Part shown: in pieces, positions 16,180 through 23,756 of the stretch | How positions within the stretch are numbered: position 1 is the first letter of the stretch | Layout: each line of letters begins with the position of its first letter | DNA from: Streptomyces sp. NBC_00239 | GTDB lineage: Bacteria > Actinomycetota > Actinomycetes > Streptomycetales > Streptomycetaceae | Assembly (NCBI RefSeq): GCF_036194065.1 | Contig: NZ_CP108095.1 | Location: 4,030,001 to 4,094,000 of the forward strand | DNA length: 64,000 nucleotides | Direction of reading: 5' to 3' | The notes under the pieces: model-generated | Told to the model about the DNA's origin: nothing | What the model saw: the letters and a program-made list of their open reading frames with translations, nothing else | Database searches by the model: none | Made by a program: the position numbers and the translations under genes

Positions 16180-16736
16180 CCACCACCGAGCCGACCGTCA
16201 TCGAGACCCCCGGCGGCGGCACCCAGCACGTCTGGCCCCTCCCGGTCGACGAAGCCACCCTCCTCGACCTCGTCACCACCGTCTTCACCGACCACTGGCA
16301 GCACATCCACTTCGGGCCCATCATCGAAGGCGCCGCCTGGGAGGTCGGCGCCCCGGGCGCCCCCACCGCCATCACCATGAACGACGGCTACGCCACCGTC
16401 GACTTCGGCGCCTGGCACTTCCACCTCTGCATCGGCGAGCACACCGCCTCCGGCCCCGAACTCGGCCGCATCCGACGCTGCTCCCGCGCCGAGCTCTACC
16501 GCAGCATCGGCTCCGACGGAGCCCCCGTCAGCTGGGGAGCCCGCCTCTTCAACGGCCGCGACGAGCAGATGATGACCGTCCTCCTGCCGAACCCCTTCCT
16601 CACCGACCGCCAGGACATCCTCGACGCCCCCGACTTCACCCGGCTCGCCGCCTGGGACGCCCTCCGCGACCGCTTCCTCGGCCTCTCACCCGACCCCCTC
16701 GACTGCACCGGCAAGGGTTTCCGGCACAGCTCATGA
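16176..16736 (+). CDS. Conserved protein of the corrinoid-uptake operon
   Basis: A 186-residue protein starting at ATG 16176, overlapping the upstream stop (ATGA), with AAGGAG about ten bases upstream. No signal peptide or membrane helix is seen. Notable segments are H-W-Q-H-I-H-F-G-P-I-I-E-G-A-A-W-E and F-G-A-W-H-F-H-L-C-I-G-E-H, so the protein has many His, Cys and Glu residues suited to metal binding. The last residues include D-C-T-G-K-G-F-R-H. I recall similar proteins near cobalamin genes in actinomycetes but cannot name a function. It is the last gene of the operon. Confidence 0.8.
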   Translation: MTTTEPTVIETPGGGTQHVWPLPVDEATLLDLVTTVFTDHWQHIHFGPIIEGAAWEVGAPGAPTAITMNDGYATVDFGAWHFHLCIGEHTASGPELGRIRRCSRAELYRSIGSDGAPVSWGARLFNGRDEQMMTVLLPNPFLTDRQDILDAPDFTRLAAWDALRDRFLGLSPDPLDCTGKGFRHSS

Positions 16737-16903
16737 AGTAGGGGCAGCCATTGCATCCACGGGCAGGGCAGGGAGCCGTGCCATAACGTGCCAGTAGAGG
16801 CAGTAAGCAGCGGTAAACAAGCAGCCCTTCGAGACACTTTCAACGGGACCGTCGTTGAACGTTTCCGCAGGTCAGGAGCCATACGCAGGCCCAAGTGCCG
16901 GGT

Positions 16904-16949
16904 GATTCCCAAGCTTATAGCGCGGGTTCGATTCCCGTCATCCGCTCCA
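16904..16949 (+). repeat. att-like 3' fragment of tRNA-Gly(CCC), copy 2
   Basis: Identical over 46 bases to 10754-10799. The 20 bases at 16861-16880 also match 10711-10730 in 17 positions at the same 43-base offset from the core, so the inner arm is conserved as well. The 5' half of the tRNA is again missing. It bounds a 6.1-kb segment with the cupin and corrinoid-uptake genes. Confidence 0.85.
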
Positions 16950-16954
16950 CGACA

Positions 16955-16981
16955 AAGCCCCAGGTCAGCGACCTGGGGCTT
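16955..16981 (+). terminator. tRNA-type terminator hairpin after att copy 2
   Basis: A perfect 11-bp stem (16955-16965 with 16971-16981) with loop CAGCG. It pairs with the hairpin after att copy 1 and confirms that both copies include downstream tRNA flank. Confidence 0.75.
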
Positions 16982-17035
16982 TCGCGTCGCCTAGACCTCT
17001 CAGGGTCTGCCGTGCCCTCCGCATGCCCCAACTCC

Positions 17036-17176
17036 CGCCTGACGTTCGGCAAGATCGTCTTCCTCCGCACCCACGGCGCCCCGGCCAGCTACCGGCAGCA
17101 CGGCCTCAAGTACCGCTCCGGCGAAGGCATCGAGACCTCCCGCCTCTCCGAGGAGAACCCCGGAGGCCGCCGGTGA
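17036..17176 (+). pseudogene. C-terminal stub of an unknown gene
   Basis: The last 46 residues (L-T-F-G-K-I-V-F-L-R-T-H-G-A-P ... S-E-E-N-P-G-G-R-R) read like the end of a folded protein, but the frame runs back into the att flank with no start. The stop is coupled (GTGA) to the next stub. The family is not recognised. It is probably a chromosomal or element operon cut by recombination at the att site. Confidence 0.4.
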
Positions 17177-17262
17177 ACCCCATCGTTGCCACCGCCCTCG
17201 ACCTGCCGTACCCCAGCCCCGGCGGGAGCGTGGAACTCTTCCTCGGCGTCTGCAGAGCACCA
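17173..17262 (+). pseudogene. N-terminal stub, coupled to the preceding stub
   Basis: GTG 17173 begins V-N-P-I-V-A-T-A-L-D-L-P-Y-P-S-P-G-G-S-V-E-L-F-L, a plausible protein start resembling the N-terminus of glycosyltransferase-like proteins. Coding character is lost after about residue 30. The start/stop overlap with the upstream stub shows they once formed an operon. From here to 17548 no gene is seen. Confidence 0.35.
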
Positions 17263-17548
17263 CTCACCCACGCACGCAGAGCCCAGCCGGTTCACACTCG
17301 CCCCTGCCGGGCTCTGAGAACGGCCGGGCGTCGTCTGGACTACGGCCATGGCTTCGGGACCGTAAGGGGGACAACCAGCCTGGTCTGGTGGGAGACCCCG
17401 CGCCGCCCCTACGGCCATATCAGTGGCCAAGGCCTGGTACGGGTGGTCTCGCTCGGCTGCGCGCGGCCCTACGCCACGCGCTCAGCGGCCTTCTCTCCCG
17501 CATCTGCGGGCGACCGTGATGGGCTCGACCCCTGAACGGGGGCGAACC

Positions 17549-17975
17549 ATGAACGACGGCATCCGCGTCACCACGAGCCACGATCCAGAAGGCACAGTCA
17601 TCACGGTGGCCGGCGAACTGGACATGGACACCTGCCCGCCCCCTCCACCAGGCCACCGCCACCGCGGCAGCCAATGGCGCCCCCTTACACCTGGACCTCG
17701 TCGGTGTGCCCTTCATGGACGTCTTCGCACTGCACCTGTTGCTCGACCTCCAGCACGACTTCCAGCGGCGTCAGGCATCGTTGACCATCAGCGGATTCCA
17801 GCGGCAGCCAACGCGGCTCCTCACCCTCACCTCCAGCGAGCACCTGCAGCTCCGCTGCACCCCGCCACGCAACGTCATCTTCCCGCCAGTCGTCCTGGAG
17901 TTGGGGTGCCTCCCGACGCCGGCCTTGAGGCATACAGCCGCACACGCCGTCGACGTCACGACTCGTCGGTGTTGA
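17549..17975 (+). pseudogene. Frameshifted STAS-domain (anti-sigma antagonist-like) gene
   Basis: ATG 17549 opens a typical STAS start (T-V-I-T-V-A-G-E-L-D-M-D-T). The frame is lost in a C-rich stretch near 17637-17648. One frame over it continues H-Q-A-T-A-T-A-A-A-N-G-A-P-L-H-L-D-L-V-G-V-P-F-M-D-V-F-A-L and runs to TGA 17975. A single-base indel explains the break. At the place where active antagonists have the phosphorylated Ser after Asp, this copy has D-V-F, so it may have been non-switchable even before the frameshift. A TTA codon lies in the second part. Confidence 0.6.
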
Positions 17976-18190
17976 TCACTACACCGGGGCGGAGCCGTGC
18001 CAAGCCCCTGGCCCGGCGGGATCGCTCAGAGCGATCCAGCGGCTGACCGGCGCCCTGCCCAAGGCGGGTTGCTGTTCCACGGCTGTCTCCCGACGACACA
18101 TCAGGCGGCACACGTTGCTCCCGTGGGACGACCGGAGTCCGGAACGGTCCGCACCACCCTGAGCGGAGAAGATTGCGGGAGATCCGAGCC

Positions 18191-18441
18191 TCACCCTCGC
18201 CGTTTCAGCGCCCGTGCCAGACGGGGGAGCTCGTCGTCGGCCACTGCGCGAAGCCCCGACCGCTCGCCGGATCGACCGCGGACACGACGATCAGCAGCGG
18301 CACCGGTGTCAGGAACCCGAGCGCCGCGAAACCCAGCGAACGCCGCGACAGGTCGATGCCGCTGCCCCACCCCCACCTGCGCCCGGCCCGCGAGCGGCGG
18401 ATCGCGCTGCGCAAGCGCCCGAACGGAGTCAAGCGGCCCAC
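18191..18441 (-). pseudogene. YihY/BrkB-like membrane protein fragment
   Basis: On the minus strand from 18441, a basic N-terminus leads into D-L-S-R-R-S-L-G-F-A-A-L-G-F-L-T-P-V-P-L-L-I-V-V, then D-P-A-S-G-R-G-F-A-Q. This resembles the first membrane helix of actinomycete YihY/BrkB proteins. A frameshift then moves to another frame ending R-L-A-R-A-L-K-R-R-G at 18191. The remaining 200-plus residues are absent. The bases from 17976 to 18190 show no gene. Confidence 0.4.
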
Positions 18442-18462
18442 GGCATCGACGCGATGCCCTCG

Positions 18463-19377
18463 CTAGGGCGCACTTGGGCGCGTCTTTGAGCCCGGGGCTT
18501 CGGTCGGCTCCTCTGCCGAGGTGCCGTGCTCAGGGGCTTTGCGCCAGCGGGCCTCGCAGAACGAGTAGAGCCCGAAAAGCAGGAGGCCCACCGCCGCGGC
18601 GATCAGCAGCACGGGGCCGGCGGGCGTGGCGGCGAACGAACGCAGCGTCTCGTCCATGCCCTTGGCTTCGCCGGGATCGAACCGCACCGCGGCCAGCACG
18701 ACGAACAGCCCGGCCACCGCCGCGACCACGCCGGTCGCCACGCCGCCGACGATGCCCAGCCCCGCGACGACCCGCCGCGTCGTCGGGCTCATCTCGTCCG
18801 TCCGGAGATTCTGCTCGAACTTCCGCATCAGGCTCCGGACCACGATCACCACGCCGACGATGACCAGGACGGCTCCGACCACACCGACGAGAACCCGCCC
18901 GAAGGGCCAGGTCAGCACCCTCGCGGTGTAGTCCTTCGACGTCTCATCGCCGGGACGGCCCCCGGCGGACCCGCCGACCAGCGCGGTCTGCACCACCCCG
19001 ATACAGATCACGGCGTAGAAGACCGCCAGCCCTGCAGAGCCCAGGCGCCGGGTCCACTTGTCGCCGCCCGTCACCGCCTGTCCGAACGCGGCCTCGGACA
19101 GCCGCCAGAGCGCCATCGCCGCCAGCCCCACCACCAGCGCCCACAGCAGCGCCCGGCCGAACGGCTGCTCGCCGATGGTCCGCACCGCGCCGGACCGGTC
19201 GGCCTCCTTGCCACTGTCGCCGCCGAACCCCATCTGCACGGCCAGCGCCCCCACCAGTACGTAGATCACACCCCGCGCGCAGAGTCCGACCCTGGACAGG
19301 ACCTCCATGACACGGCTGTTGGACAGACGCCGCCCCCGGGATCCGGCCTGGGCGGCACTGCCGTTCCTTATGGCCAT
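18463..19377 (-). CDS. DUF1206 multi-pass membrane protein
   Basis: A 304-residue protein from ATG 19377 with GGAGG eight bases upstream. It has six hydrophobic helices in three pairs; each pair has the repeated G-x-x-A-R-G-V-I-Y or F-Y-A-V-I-C pattern typical of DUF1206 (three tandem two-helix units). The C-terminus is charged and Pro-rich. The function is unknown; in actinomycetes these genes often lie with general-stress genes, as here with CsbD and PRC-barrel genes. Confidence 0.88.
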   Translation of the reverse strand: MAIRNGSAAQAGSRGRRLSNSRVMEVLSRVGLCARGVIYVLVGALAVQMGFGGDSGKEADRSGAVRTIGEQPFGRALLWALVVGLAAMALWRLSEAAFGQAVTGGDKWTRRLGSAGLAVFYAVICIGVVQTALVGGSAGGRPGDETSKDYTARVLTWPFGRVLVGVVGAVLVIVGVVIVVRSLMRKFEQNLRTDEMSPTTRRVVAGLGIVGGVATGVVAAVAGLFVVLAAVRFDPGEAKGMDETLRSFAATPAGPVLLIAAAVGLLLFGLYSFCEARWRKAPEHGTSAEEPTEAPGSKTRPSAP

Positions 19378-19427
19378 ATCTGGCACCTCCGGGGCCCAGC
19401 CGTGAGTCGACAGGGCGGGCGCAGTGG

Positions 19428-19601
19428 TCAGTGTTTGAAAGCGTCCTTGATCTTCGCCCCAGCCTGCTTGGCGTTGCCCCTGATTTGGTCACCACGGCCT
19501 TCGGCCCGCAGGTGCCAGCTGCCGGTGACACGGCCGACGGTCTTCTTGGCGCCGCCCTTGACCGCCTCGGCCTTGTGCGCGATCTTCTTGCCGATACTCA
19601 C
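19428..19601 (-). CDS. CsbD-like stress protein (57 aa)
   Basis: GTG 19601 starts a short hydrophilic protein: G-K-K-I-A-H-K-A-E-A-V-K-G-G-A-K-K-T-V-G-R-V-T-G and later G-D-Q-I-R-G-N-A-K-Q-A-G-A-K-I-K-D-A-F. This is the CsbD/YjbJ pattern. CsbD is a sigma-B-controlled general-stress protein in Bacillus with no known mechanism. A purine-rich GAAGGGTGG lies upstream of the start. It lies 51 bases upstream of the DUF1206 gene, same direction. Confidence 0.85.
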   Translation of the reverse strand: MSIGKKIAHKAEAVKGGAKKTVGRVTGSWHLRAEGRGDQIRGNAKQAGAKIKDAFKH

Positions 19602-19686
19602 GGGTCGCCACCCTTCGTTCTTCTGCCGGGGATGCCCCGTCCAGGGGCACCTCCGCGGTTGGTTGGCCGGCGATCGACCTGCCGGT

Positions 19687-20103
19687 CTACCGCGGCTCGG
19701 ATCGGTGCTTGAACGGGTTGAGCCCCCTGCGGCGCTCGCCTTCCGGGTTGGGCTCTCGCGCGCTCGTCGTCTGCGGGCGGGAGATACCGCGCTGGTCTAC
19801 GACGTCTTCGCGGTCGTTGCCGACAGCGGCCGTCTCGCGGCGCGCCGTGCGTTTGGGGTATGCGTCGTGGCCGCGGCGAGAGGTGCGGCGGGCACCGGCC
19901 AGGAGAAGGCTCAGCCCGAGCATGGCCACTGCCCCGACGACGATGCCGTAGAGGAAGAGTGAGCCGGTGGAGCCGGTGACGTGGTAGTCGAATACGGAGA
20001 ATGCACCGGTCAGCTCGTGGACGCTGCCGTCGTTGGTGACGACGCCGGTCACGCCGACGACCAGCGCGGCGATCAAGAGGATGAGTCCGAGGATGACGAG
20101 CAT
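19687..20103 (-). CDS. Two-helix membrane protein
   Basis: A 138-residue protein. ATG 20103 was chosen because GGAG lies six bases upstream; the in-frame ATG at 20115 has none. The helices are residues about 2-24 (L-V-I-L-G-L-I-L-L-I-A-A-L-V-V-G) and 48-72 (L-F-L-Y-G-I-V-V-G-A-V-A-M-L-G-L-S-L-L-L-A-G), separated by a short extracytoplasmic loop. The C-terminal half is basic, polar and probably disordered. Similar proteins are common in Streptomyces stress loci; no function is known. Confidence 0.75.
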   Translation of the reverse strand: MLVILGLILLIAALVVGVTGVVTNDGSVHELTGAFSVFDYHVTGSTGSLFLYGIVVGAVAMLGLSLLLAGARRTSRRGHDAYPKRTARRETAAVGNDREDVVDQRGISRPQTTSAREPNPEGERRRGLNPFKHRSEPR

Positions 20104-20230
20104 GGCGCGCTCCATAGGTACGCTCGCTGTCTCTCCACGGTAGGACCGCGCTGTCCGGGAAGCCACCGTCGAGGGCGGATCTAGCCTGGGTGCAGGAGGC
20201 TTGCGTCACTACGCGAGATCGAGGCACATC

Positions 20231-20386
20231 ATGATCGTCCTCGGAATCATCCTGCTGGTCGTCGGCTACGTGGTCGGCATCTCCATCCTGTGGACCATCG
20301 GGATCATCTGGTCGTCATCGGCGTCATCCTGTGGCTCCTGGGATCCGTCGGACACAAGGTGGGGCGGTCGACGGCACTACTGGTAG
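20231..20386 (+). CDS. DUF6131-like small membrane protein with two compensating frame changes
   Basis: A 51-residue frame from ATG 20231. The first 26 residues (M-I-V-L-G-I-I-L-L-V-V-G ... I-L-W-T-I-G-I-I) and the last eight (W-G-G-R-R-H-Y-W) fit the short DUF6131 type, but the middle reads S-S-S-A-S-S-C-G-S-W. One frame over, the middle reads L-V-V-I-G-V-I-L-W-L-L-G-S-V-G-H-K-V, the expected second helix. A missing base near 20311 and an extra base near 20365 restore the family sequence. Either two indels disrupt the helix or the assembly has paired errors; an 11-base G run follows at 20402-20412. Confidence 0.6.
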   Translation: MIVLGIILLVVGYVVGISILWTIGIIWSSSASSCGSWDPSDTRWGGRRHYW

Positions 20387-20489
20387 CCGCCGTGGCCCAG
20401 CGGGGGGGGGGGAAGACCACTCCCGCACCTCCGAGACCGGGGACGTGTGCATGACGGCCGTCACGCCACCCTGCCCCCACCCTGCCTTC

Positions 20490-20657
20490 TCAGCGGAGGT
20501 GGCGGCGTCCGGAGCGACGCCCGTGCATACCCAGGTACACCAAGGCCGCCACGAAGACCAGGATGCCGATGAACAGCAGATAGAGCAGGCCTTCGGCGAC
20601 AGCGCCGATGATGCCCAGCACCATCGCCACGATGACCAGGATCAAGAAAATCTTCAC
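20490..20657 (-). CDS. Small two-helix membrane protein (55 aa)
   Basis: GTG 20657 follows an AGGAGG ten bases upstream. Residues 2-45 are almost wholly hydrophobic (I-F-L-I-L-V-I-V-A-M-V-L-G-I-I-G then L-L-Y-L-L-F-I-G-I-L-V-F-V-A-A-L-V-Y-L-G), forming one hairpin of two helices. The tail is basic (H-G-R-R-S-G-R-R-H-L-R). It lies 31 bases downstream of the PRC-barrel gene and is probably co-transcribed with it. The function is unknown. Confidence 0.75.
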   Translation of the reverse strand: MKIFLILVIVAMVLGIIGAVAEGLLYLLFIGILVFVAALVYLGMHGRRSGRRHLR

Positions 20658-20688
20658 GATGCCGACGCCTCCTCGGGTGGGTAGGGGC

Positions 20689-21045
20689 TCAGCGGCGGGC
20701 GAGCTGCCGCTCGCCGCCCGCACCGGGCCGGTAGGTGAGGCCGTAGTGCTGGAAGACGGCCGCCTCTTCCTCGGCGGGCAGGACGTCGTCCGTGCCGATC
20801 GAAGGGCTCTTCTTCACCAGCGCCTTGTCGTAGTCGACCTTGACGTACCCCGGCCCGACGATCGCGCCGTCCAGCGGAACGAAGACCAGCCGGTGCCGGG
20901 TGGGCAGCCCCACCAGCACGGTGGCCATGGCCGGCTCGTCCGTGCTGGTGTCCACGTAGACGGCCTCCAGCGCGCCGATCCTGTGCCCGCCCGAGTCGAC
21001 CACCTCGTGGGTACGCCACTCGCGAATGTCCGCTGCCTGGATCAT
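20689..21045 (-). CDS. PRC-barrel domain protein
   Basis: A 118-residue protein from ATG 21045. Residues about 8-85 match a PRC-barrel: E-W-R-T-H-E-V-V-D-S-G-G-H-R-I-G-A-L-E-A-V-Y-V-D and a second strand set ending V-K-V-D-Y-D-K-A-L-V-K. PRC-barrels occur in photosynthetic reaction centre H subunit and RimM and in many stand-alone actinomycete stress proteins, where they bind RNA or protein. It heads a two-gene unit with the 55-aa membrane protein. Confidence 0.85.
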   Translation of the reverse strand: MIQAADIREWRTHEVVDSGGHRIGALEAVYVDTSTDEPAMATVLVGLPTRHRLVFVPLDGAIVGPGYVKVDYDKALVKKSPSIGTDDVLPAEEEAAVFQHYGLTYRPGAGGERQLARR

Positions 21046-21683
21046 CCTCAGGTCCCTTCGCACGATCACAGCACGGCCGGTGCACTGCTTAGCCTGCCCC
21101 CGCCTGACCGAGGCAACCAGCTCGGCTGCTCGACACCCCCGCCAGTCACACCGGTTCCGTGAGTCTGCTCCGATGGGACTCTCGCCAGACGAACGACCCG
21201 GCGTAGTTGTCTCGACCCCACCGCCCTCGCCGCGCCCTCCGCGTGCCCCAAATCGCAGGTACTCCCTGGCCGGAGGGCTCTTCGCGCACCACTTGCACCA
21301 CCGGGCTCGCGCCGGTCCCGCGCCGCGAGACGCGGTCCCCCGGCCTGCACGTCGCAGCCCGGCGGACGCCCTTGCTCACGTAACGCTGCACTCGGGGGGA
21401 ATCAATATCTGTCCCCGCGGTCGGAGAATTTAACGGACCCCGCGGGGAGAGTTTTTCCGCACGGCACACGGTGGAGAAATTTACCGCACGAAAAGCGCTG
21501 CGGCGTGCTACTGTCGATCTCGGTTGCAGTTTTGGTACCCACAAACTTCAAGCGCTCCAGTCGGCCTCCGCGCCACATTCGAGTGCTTCATATTTCCGGG
21601 TCATTTTCCGGCGGGGCATCATCGCGGCGACACGGTGTCCGTACAGTGCGGATGCCGGTGTACTGCCCCAAAGGAGATATGAC
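21046..21683. other. Intergenic region and long leader of the cold-shock gene
   Basis: No gene is supported in these 640 bases. The right half (21420-21683) is AT-richer than anything nearby and holds two similar blocks (GGAGAATTTAACGG at 21424, GGAGAAATTTACCG at 21472). A long AT-rich leader in front of a cold-shock gene fits the transcript structures known for csp genes. Confidence 0.5.
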
Positions 21684-21887
21684 ATGGCATCTGGCACCGT
21701 GAAGTGGTTCAACGCGGCCAAGGGCTTCGGCTTCATCGAGCAGGACGGTGGCGGCGACGACGTCTTCGCCCACTTCTCGAACATCGCCGCCCAGGGCTTC
21801 CGCGAGCTGCTGGAAGGCCAGAAGGTCACCTTCGACATCGCGCAGGGCCAGAAGGGCCCGACGGCCGAGAACATCGTTCCCGCCTGA
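21684..21887 (+). CDS. Cold-shock protein (CspA family)
   Basis: A 67-residue OB-fold protein; AAGGAG lies seven bases before ATG 21684. RNP1 (K-G-F-G-F-I) and RNP2 (V-F-A-H-F-S) are intact, as is the G-T-V-K-W-F-N start. It binds single-stranded nucleic acid and acts as an RNA chaperone. A strong terminator follows, then the DEAD-box helicase gene, giving a cold-adaptation cluster like the SCO5921-SCO5918 order I recall from S. coelicolor. Confidence 0.95.
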   Translation: MASGTVKWFNAAKGFGFIEQDGGGDDVFAHFSNIAAQGFRELLEGQKVTFDIAQGQKGPTAENIVPA

Positions 21888-21905
21888 CGCTGACGCGCAT
21901 TTCGT

Positions 21906-21943
21906 AGCTGGGGCCCGCATCCCTCGGGGTGCGGGCCCCAGCT
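21906..21943 (+). terminator. Terminator of the cold-shock gene
   Basis: A 14-bp perfect stem (21906-21919 with 21930-21943) with a 10-nt loop, 18 bases after the stop codon. Confidence 0.8.
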
Positions 21944-22162
21944 GCACACTTTTCCCGCAGTGGTGTCACCTGCGTGACGAAGCATTTGGGTTACAGCCCG
22001 CTCGGCGCTTCACCCCCTCGATTTTTCTTGGTTTCGCGTCCGCATGACGCCATCCCGTCTCGGCGCTTGCGCCCGTACAGAATCCCTGTAGGGCAGAGTC
22101 GCTTTCGCATTCCATTCGGCCCGTTCTCGTGATTCCTCGCACTGCGTTTCCGCTGCGGAATT

Positions 22163-22185
22163 CCTTGATATGTGCCGCATCAAGG
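22163..22185 (+). promoter_or_regulatory. Hairpin overlapping the helicase ribosome binding site
   Basis: CCTTGAT (22163-22169) can pair with ATCAAGG (22179-22185), and the right arm is the left half of the AAGGAAGG ribosome binding site at 22182-22189. Temperature-dependent opening would regulate helicase translation; this is inference from the pairing. The 300 bases between the csp terminator and the helicase hold no gene. Confidence 0.4.
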
Positions 22186-22195
22186 AAGGTTCTGA

Positions 22196-23710
22196 ATGAA
22201 CCGCACACGTACGAACGACCGTTCCTCTCGCACCCGCAGCCGCACCGGCGGCCCCGCTTTCGGCGCTGCCGCCGGTTCGGAGCGGGGCAGCCGCTTCGGC
22301 TCGTCGGCCCCGAGCCGTTCCGGAGGTCCGAGCCGCTCCGGCGGCTACGGCCGCCGGCCCGCCGCGATCCAAGGCGAGTTCGCCCTGCCGAAGACGATCA
22401 CTCCCGCTCTGCCCGCCGTCGAGGCCTTCGCCGATCTCGACATGGCGGCCGAGCTGTTGGCGGCCCTGGGCGCGCAGGGCGTGAGCGTGCCGTTCCCGAT
22501 CCAGGGCGCCACCCTCCCCAACACCCTCGCGGGCCGCGACGTACTCGGCCGCGGACGGACCGGCTCCGGCAAGACCCTCGCCTTCGGCCTGGCGCTGCTG
22601 GCCCGTACGGCCGGACAGCGCGCCGAGCCGAGGCAGCCGCTCGCGCTGATCCTCGTACCGACGCGCGAGCTCGCCCAGCAGGTCACCGACGCGCTCACCC
22701 CGTACGCCCGCGCCGTGAAGCTCCGGCTGGCCACGGTCGTCGGCGGCATGTCCATCGGCAAGCAGGCCGGAGCGCTGCGCGGAGGCGCCGAGGTCGTCGT
22801 GGCCACGCCCGGCCGGTTGAAGGACCTGATCGACCGGGGCGACTGCCGGCTGAACCAGGTCGCGATCACCGTCCTCGACGAGGCCGACCAGATGGCCGAC
22901 ATGGGCTTCATGCCGCAGGTCACCGCCCTGCTCGACCAGGTCCGCCCCGAGGGCCAGCGGATGCTGTTCTCGGCGACCCTGGACCGCAACGTGGACCGGC
23001 TGGTGCGCCGCTACCTGACCGACCCGGTCGTGCACTCCGTCGACCCGTCCGCCGGTGCGGTCACGACGATGGAGCACCACGTACTGCACGTCCACGGCAC
23101 CGACAAGCACGCCACCACGACCGAGATCGCCGCCCGCGACGGCCGCGTGATCATGTTCCTGGACACCAAGCACGCCGTGGACCGGCTGACCGAGGACCTG
23201 CTCAACAGCGGTGTCCGCGCCGCCGCCCTGCACGGCGGCAAGTCGCAGCCCCAACGCACCCGCACCCTCGCCCAGTTCAAGACCGGACACGTAACCGTGC
23301 TGGTCGCGACGAACGTGGCGGCGCGCGGCATCCACGTCGACAACCTCGACCTCGTCGTCAACGTCGACCCGCCCACCGACCACAAGGACTACCTCCACCG
23401 CGGCGGCCGCACCGCCCGCGCCGGCGAGTCCGGCAGCGTCGTCACCCTCGTCACCCCGAACCAGCGCCGCGACATGACCCGCCTCATGCAGGCCGCCGGC
23501 ATCACCCCGCAGACCACCCAGGTGCGCTCCGGCGAAGAGGCCCTGAGCCGTATCACCGGCGCCCAGGCCCCCTCCGGCATCCCCGTCGTCATCACCGCGC
23601 CGGTCGTCGAACGCGCCAAGCGCAGTGCGGCCTCCCGTGGCAGGCGTCGGCCCGCTTCGACAGTCCGGCGCGCGAGCGTGCGGCAGTCCGCCTTCGATGC
23701 GGCGGCCTGA
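22196..23710 (+). CDS. DEAD-box RNA helicase
   Basis: A 504-residue protein with AAGGAAGG before ATG 22196. After a Ser/Gly/Arg-rich N-terminal tail (1-60) the helicase core shows the Q-motif region (P-F-P-I-Q), motif I G-R-T-G-S-G-K-T, P-T-R-E-L-A, T-P-G-R, D-E-A-D, S-A-T, then A-R-G-I-H and H-R-G-G-R-T-A-R-A-G. The C-terminal 50 residues are basic. It unwinds structured RNA; placement between csp, CBS and SCO5918-like genes supports a cold-adaptation role. Confidence 0.95.
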   Translation: MNRTRTNDRSSRTRSRTGGPAFGAAAGSERGSRFGSSAPSRSGGPSRSGGYGRRPAAIQGEFALPKTITPALPAVEAFADLDMAAELLAALGAQGVSVPFPIQGATLPNTLAGRDVLGRGRTGSGKTLAFGLALLARTAGQRAEPRQPLALILVPTRELAQQVTDALTPYARAVKLRLATVVGGMSIGKQAGALRGGAEVVVATPGRLKDLIDRGDCRLNQVAITVLDEADQMADMGFMPQVTALLDQVRPEGQRMLFSATLDRNVDRLVRRYLTDPVVHSVDPSAGAVTTMEHHVLHVHGTDKHATTTEIAARDGRVIMFLDTKHAVDRLTEDLLNSGVRAAALHGGKSQPQRTRTLAQFKTGHVTVLVATNVAARGIHVDNLDLVVNVDPPTDHKDYLHRGGRTARAGESGSVVTLVTPNQRRDMTRLMQAAGITPQTTQVRSGEEALSRITGAQAPSGIPVVITAPVVERAKRSAASRGRRRPASTVRRASVRQSAFDAAA

Positions 23711-23756
23711 GAAGCACGTGATCAGGAAACTGACCCATCTCTGCAGGAGGCACGTT

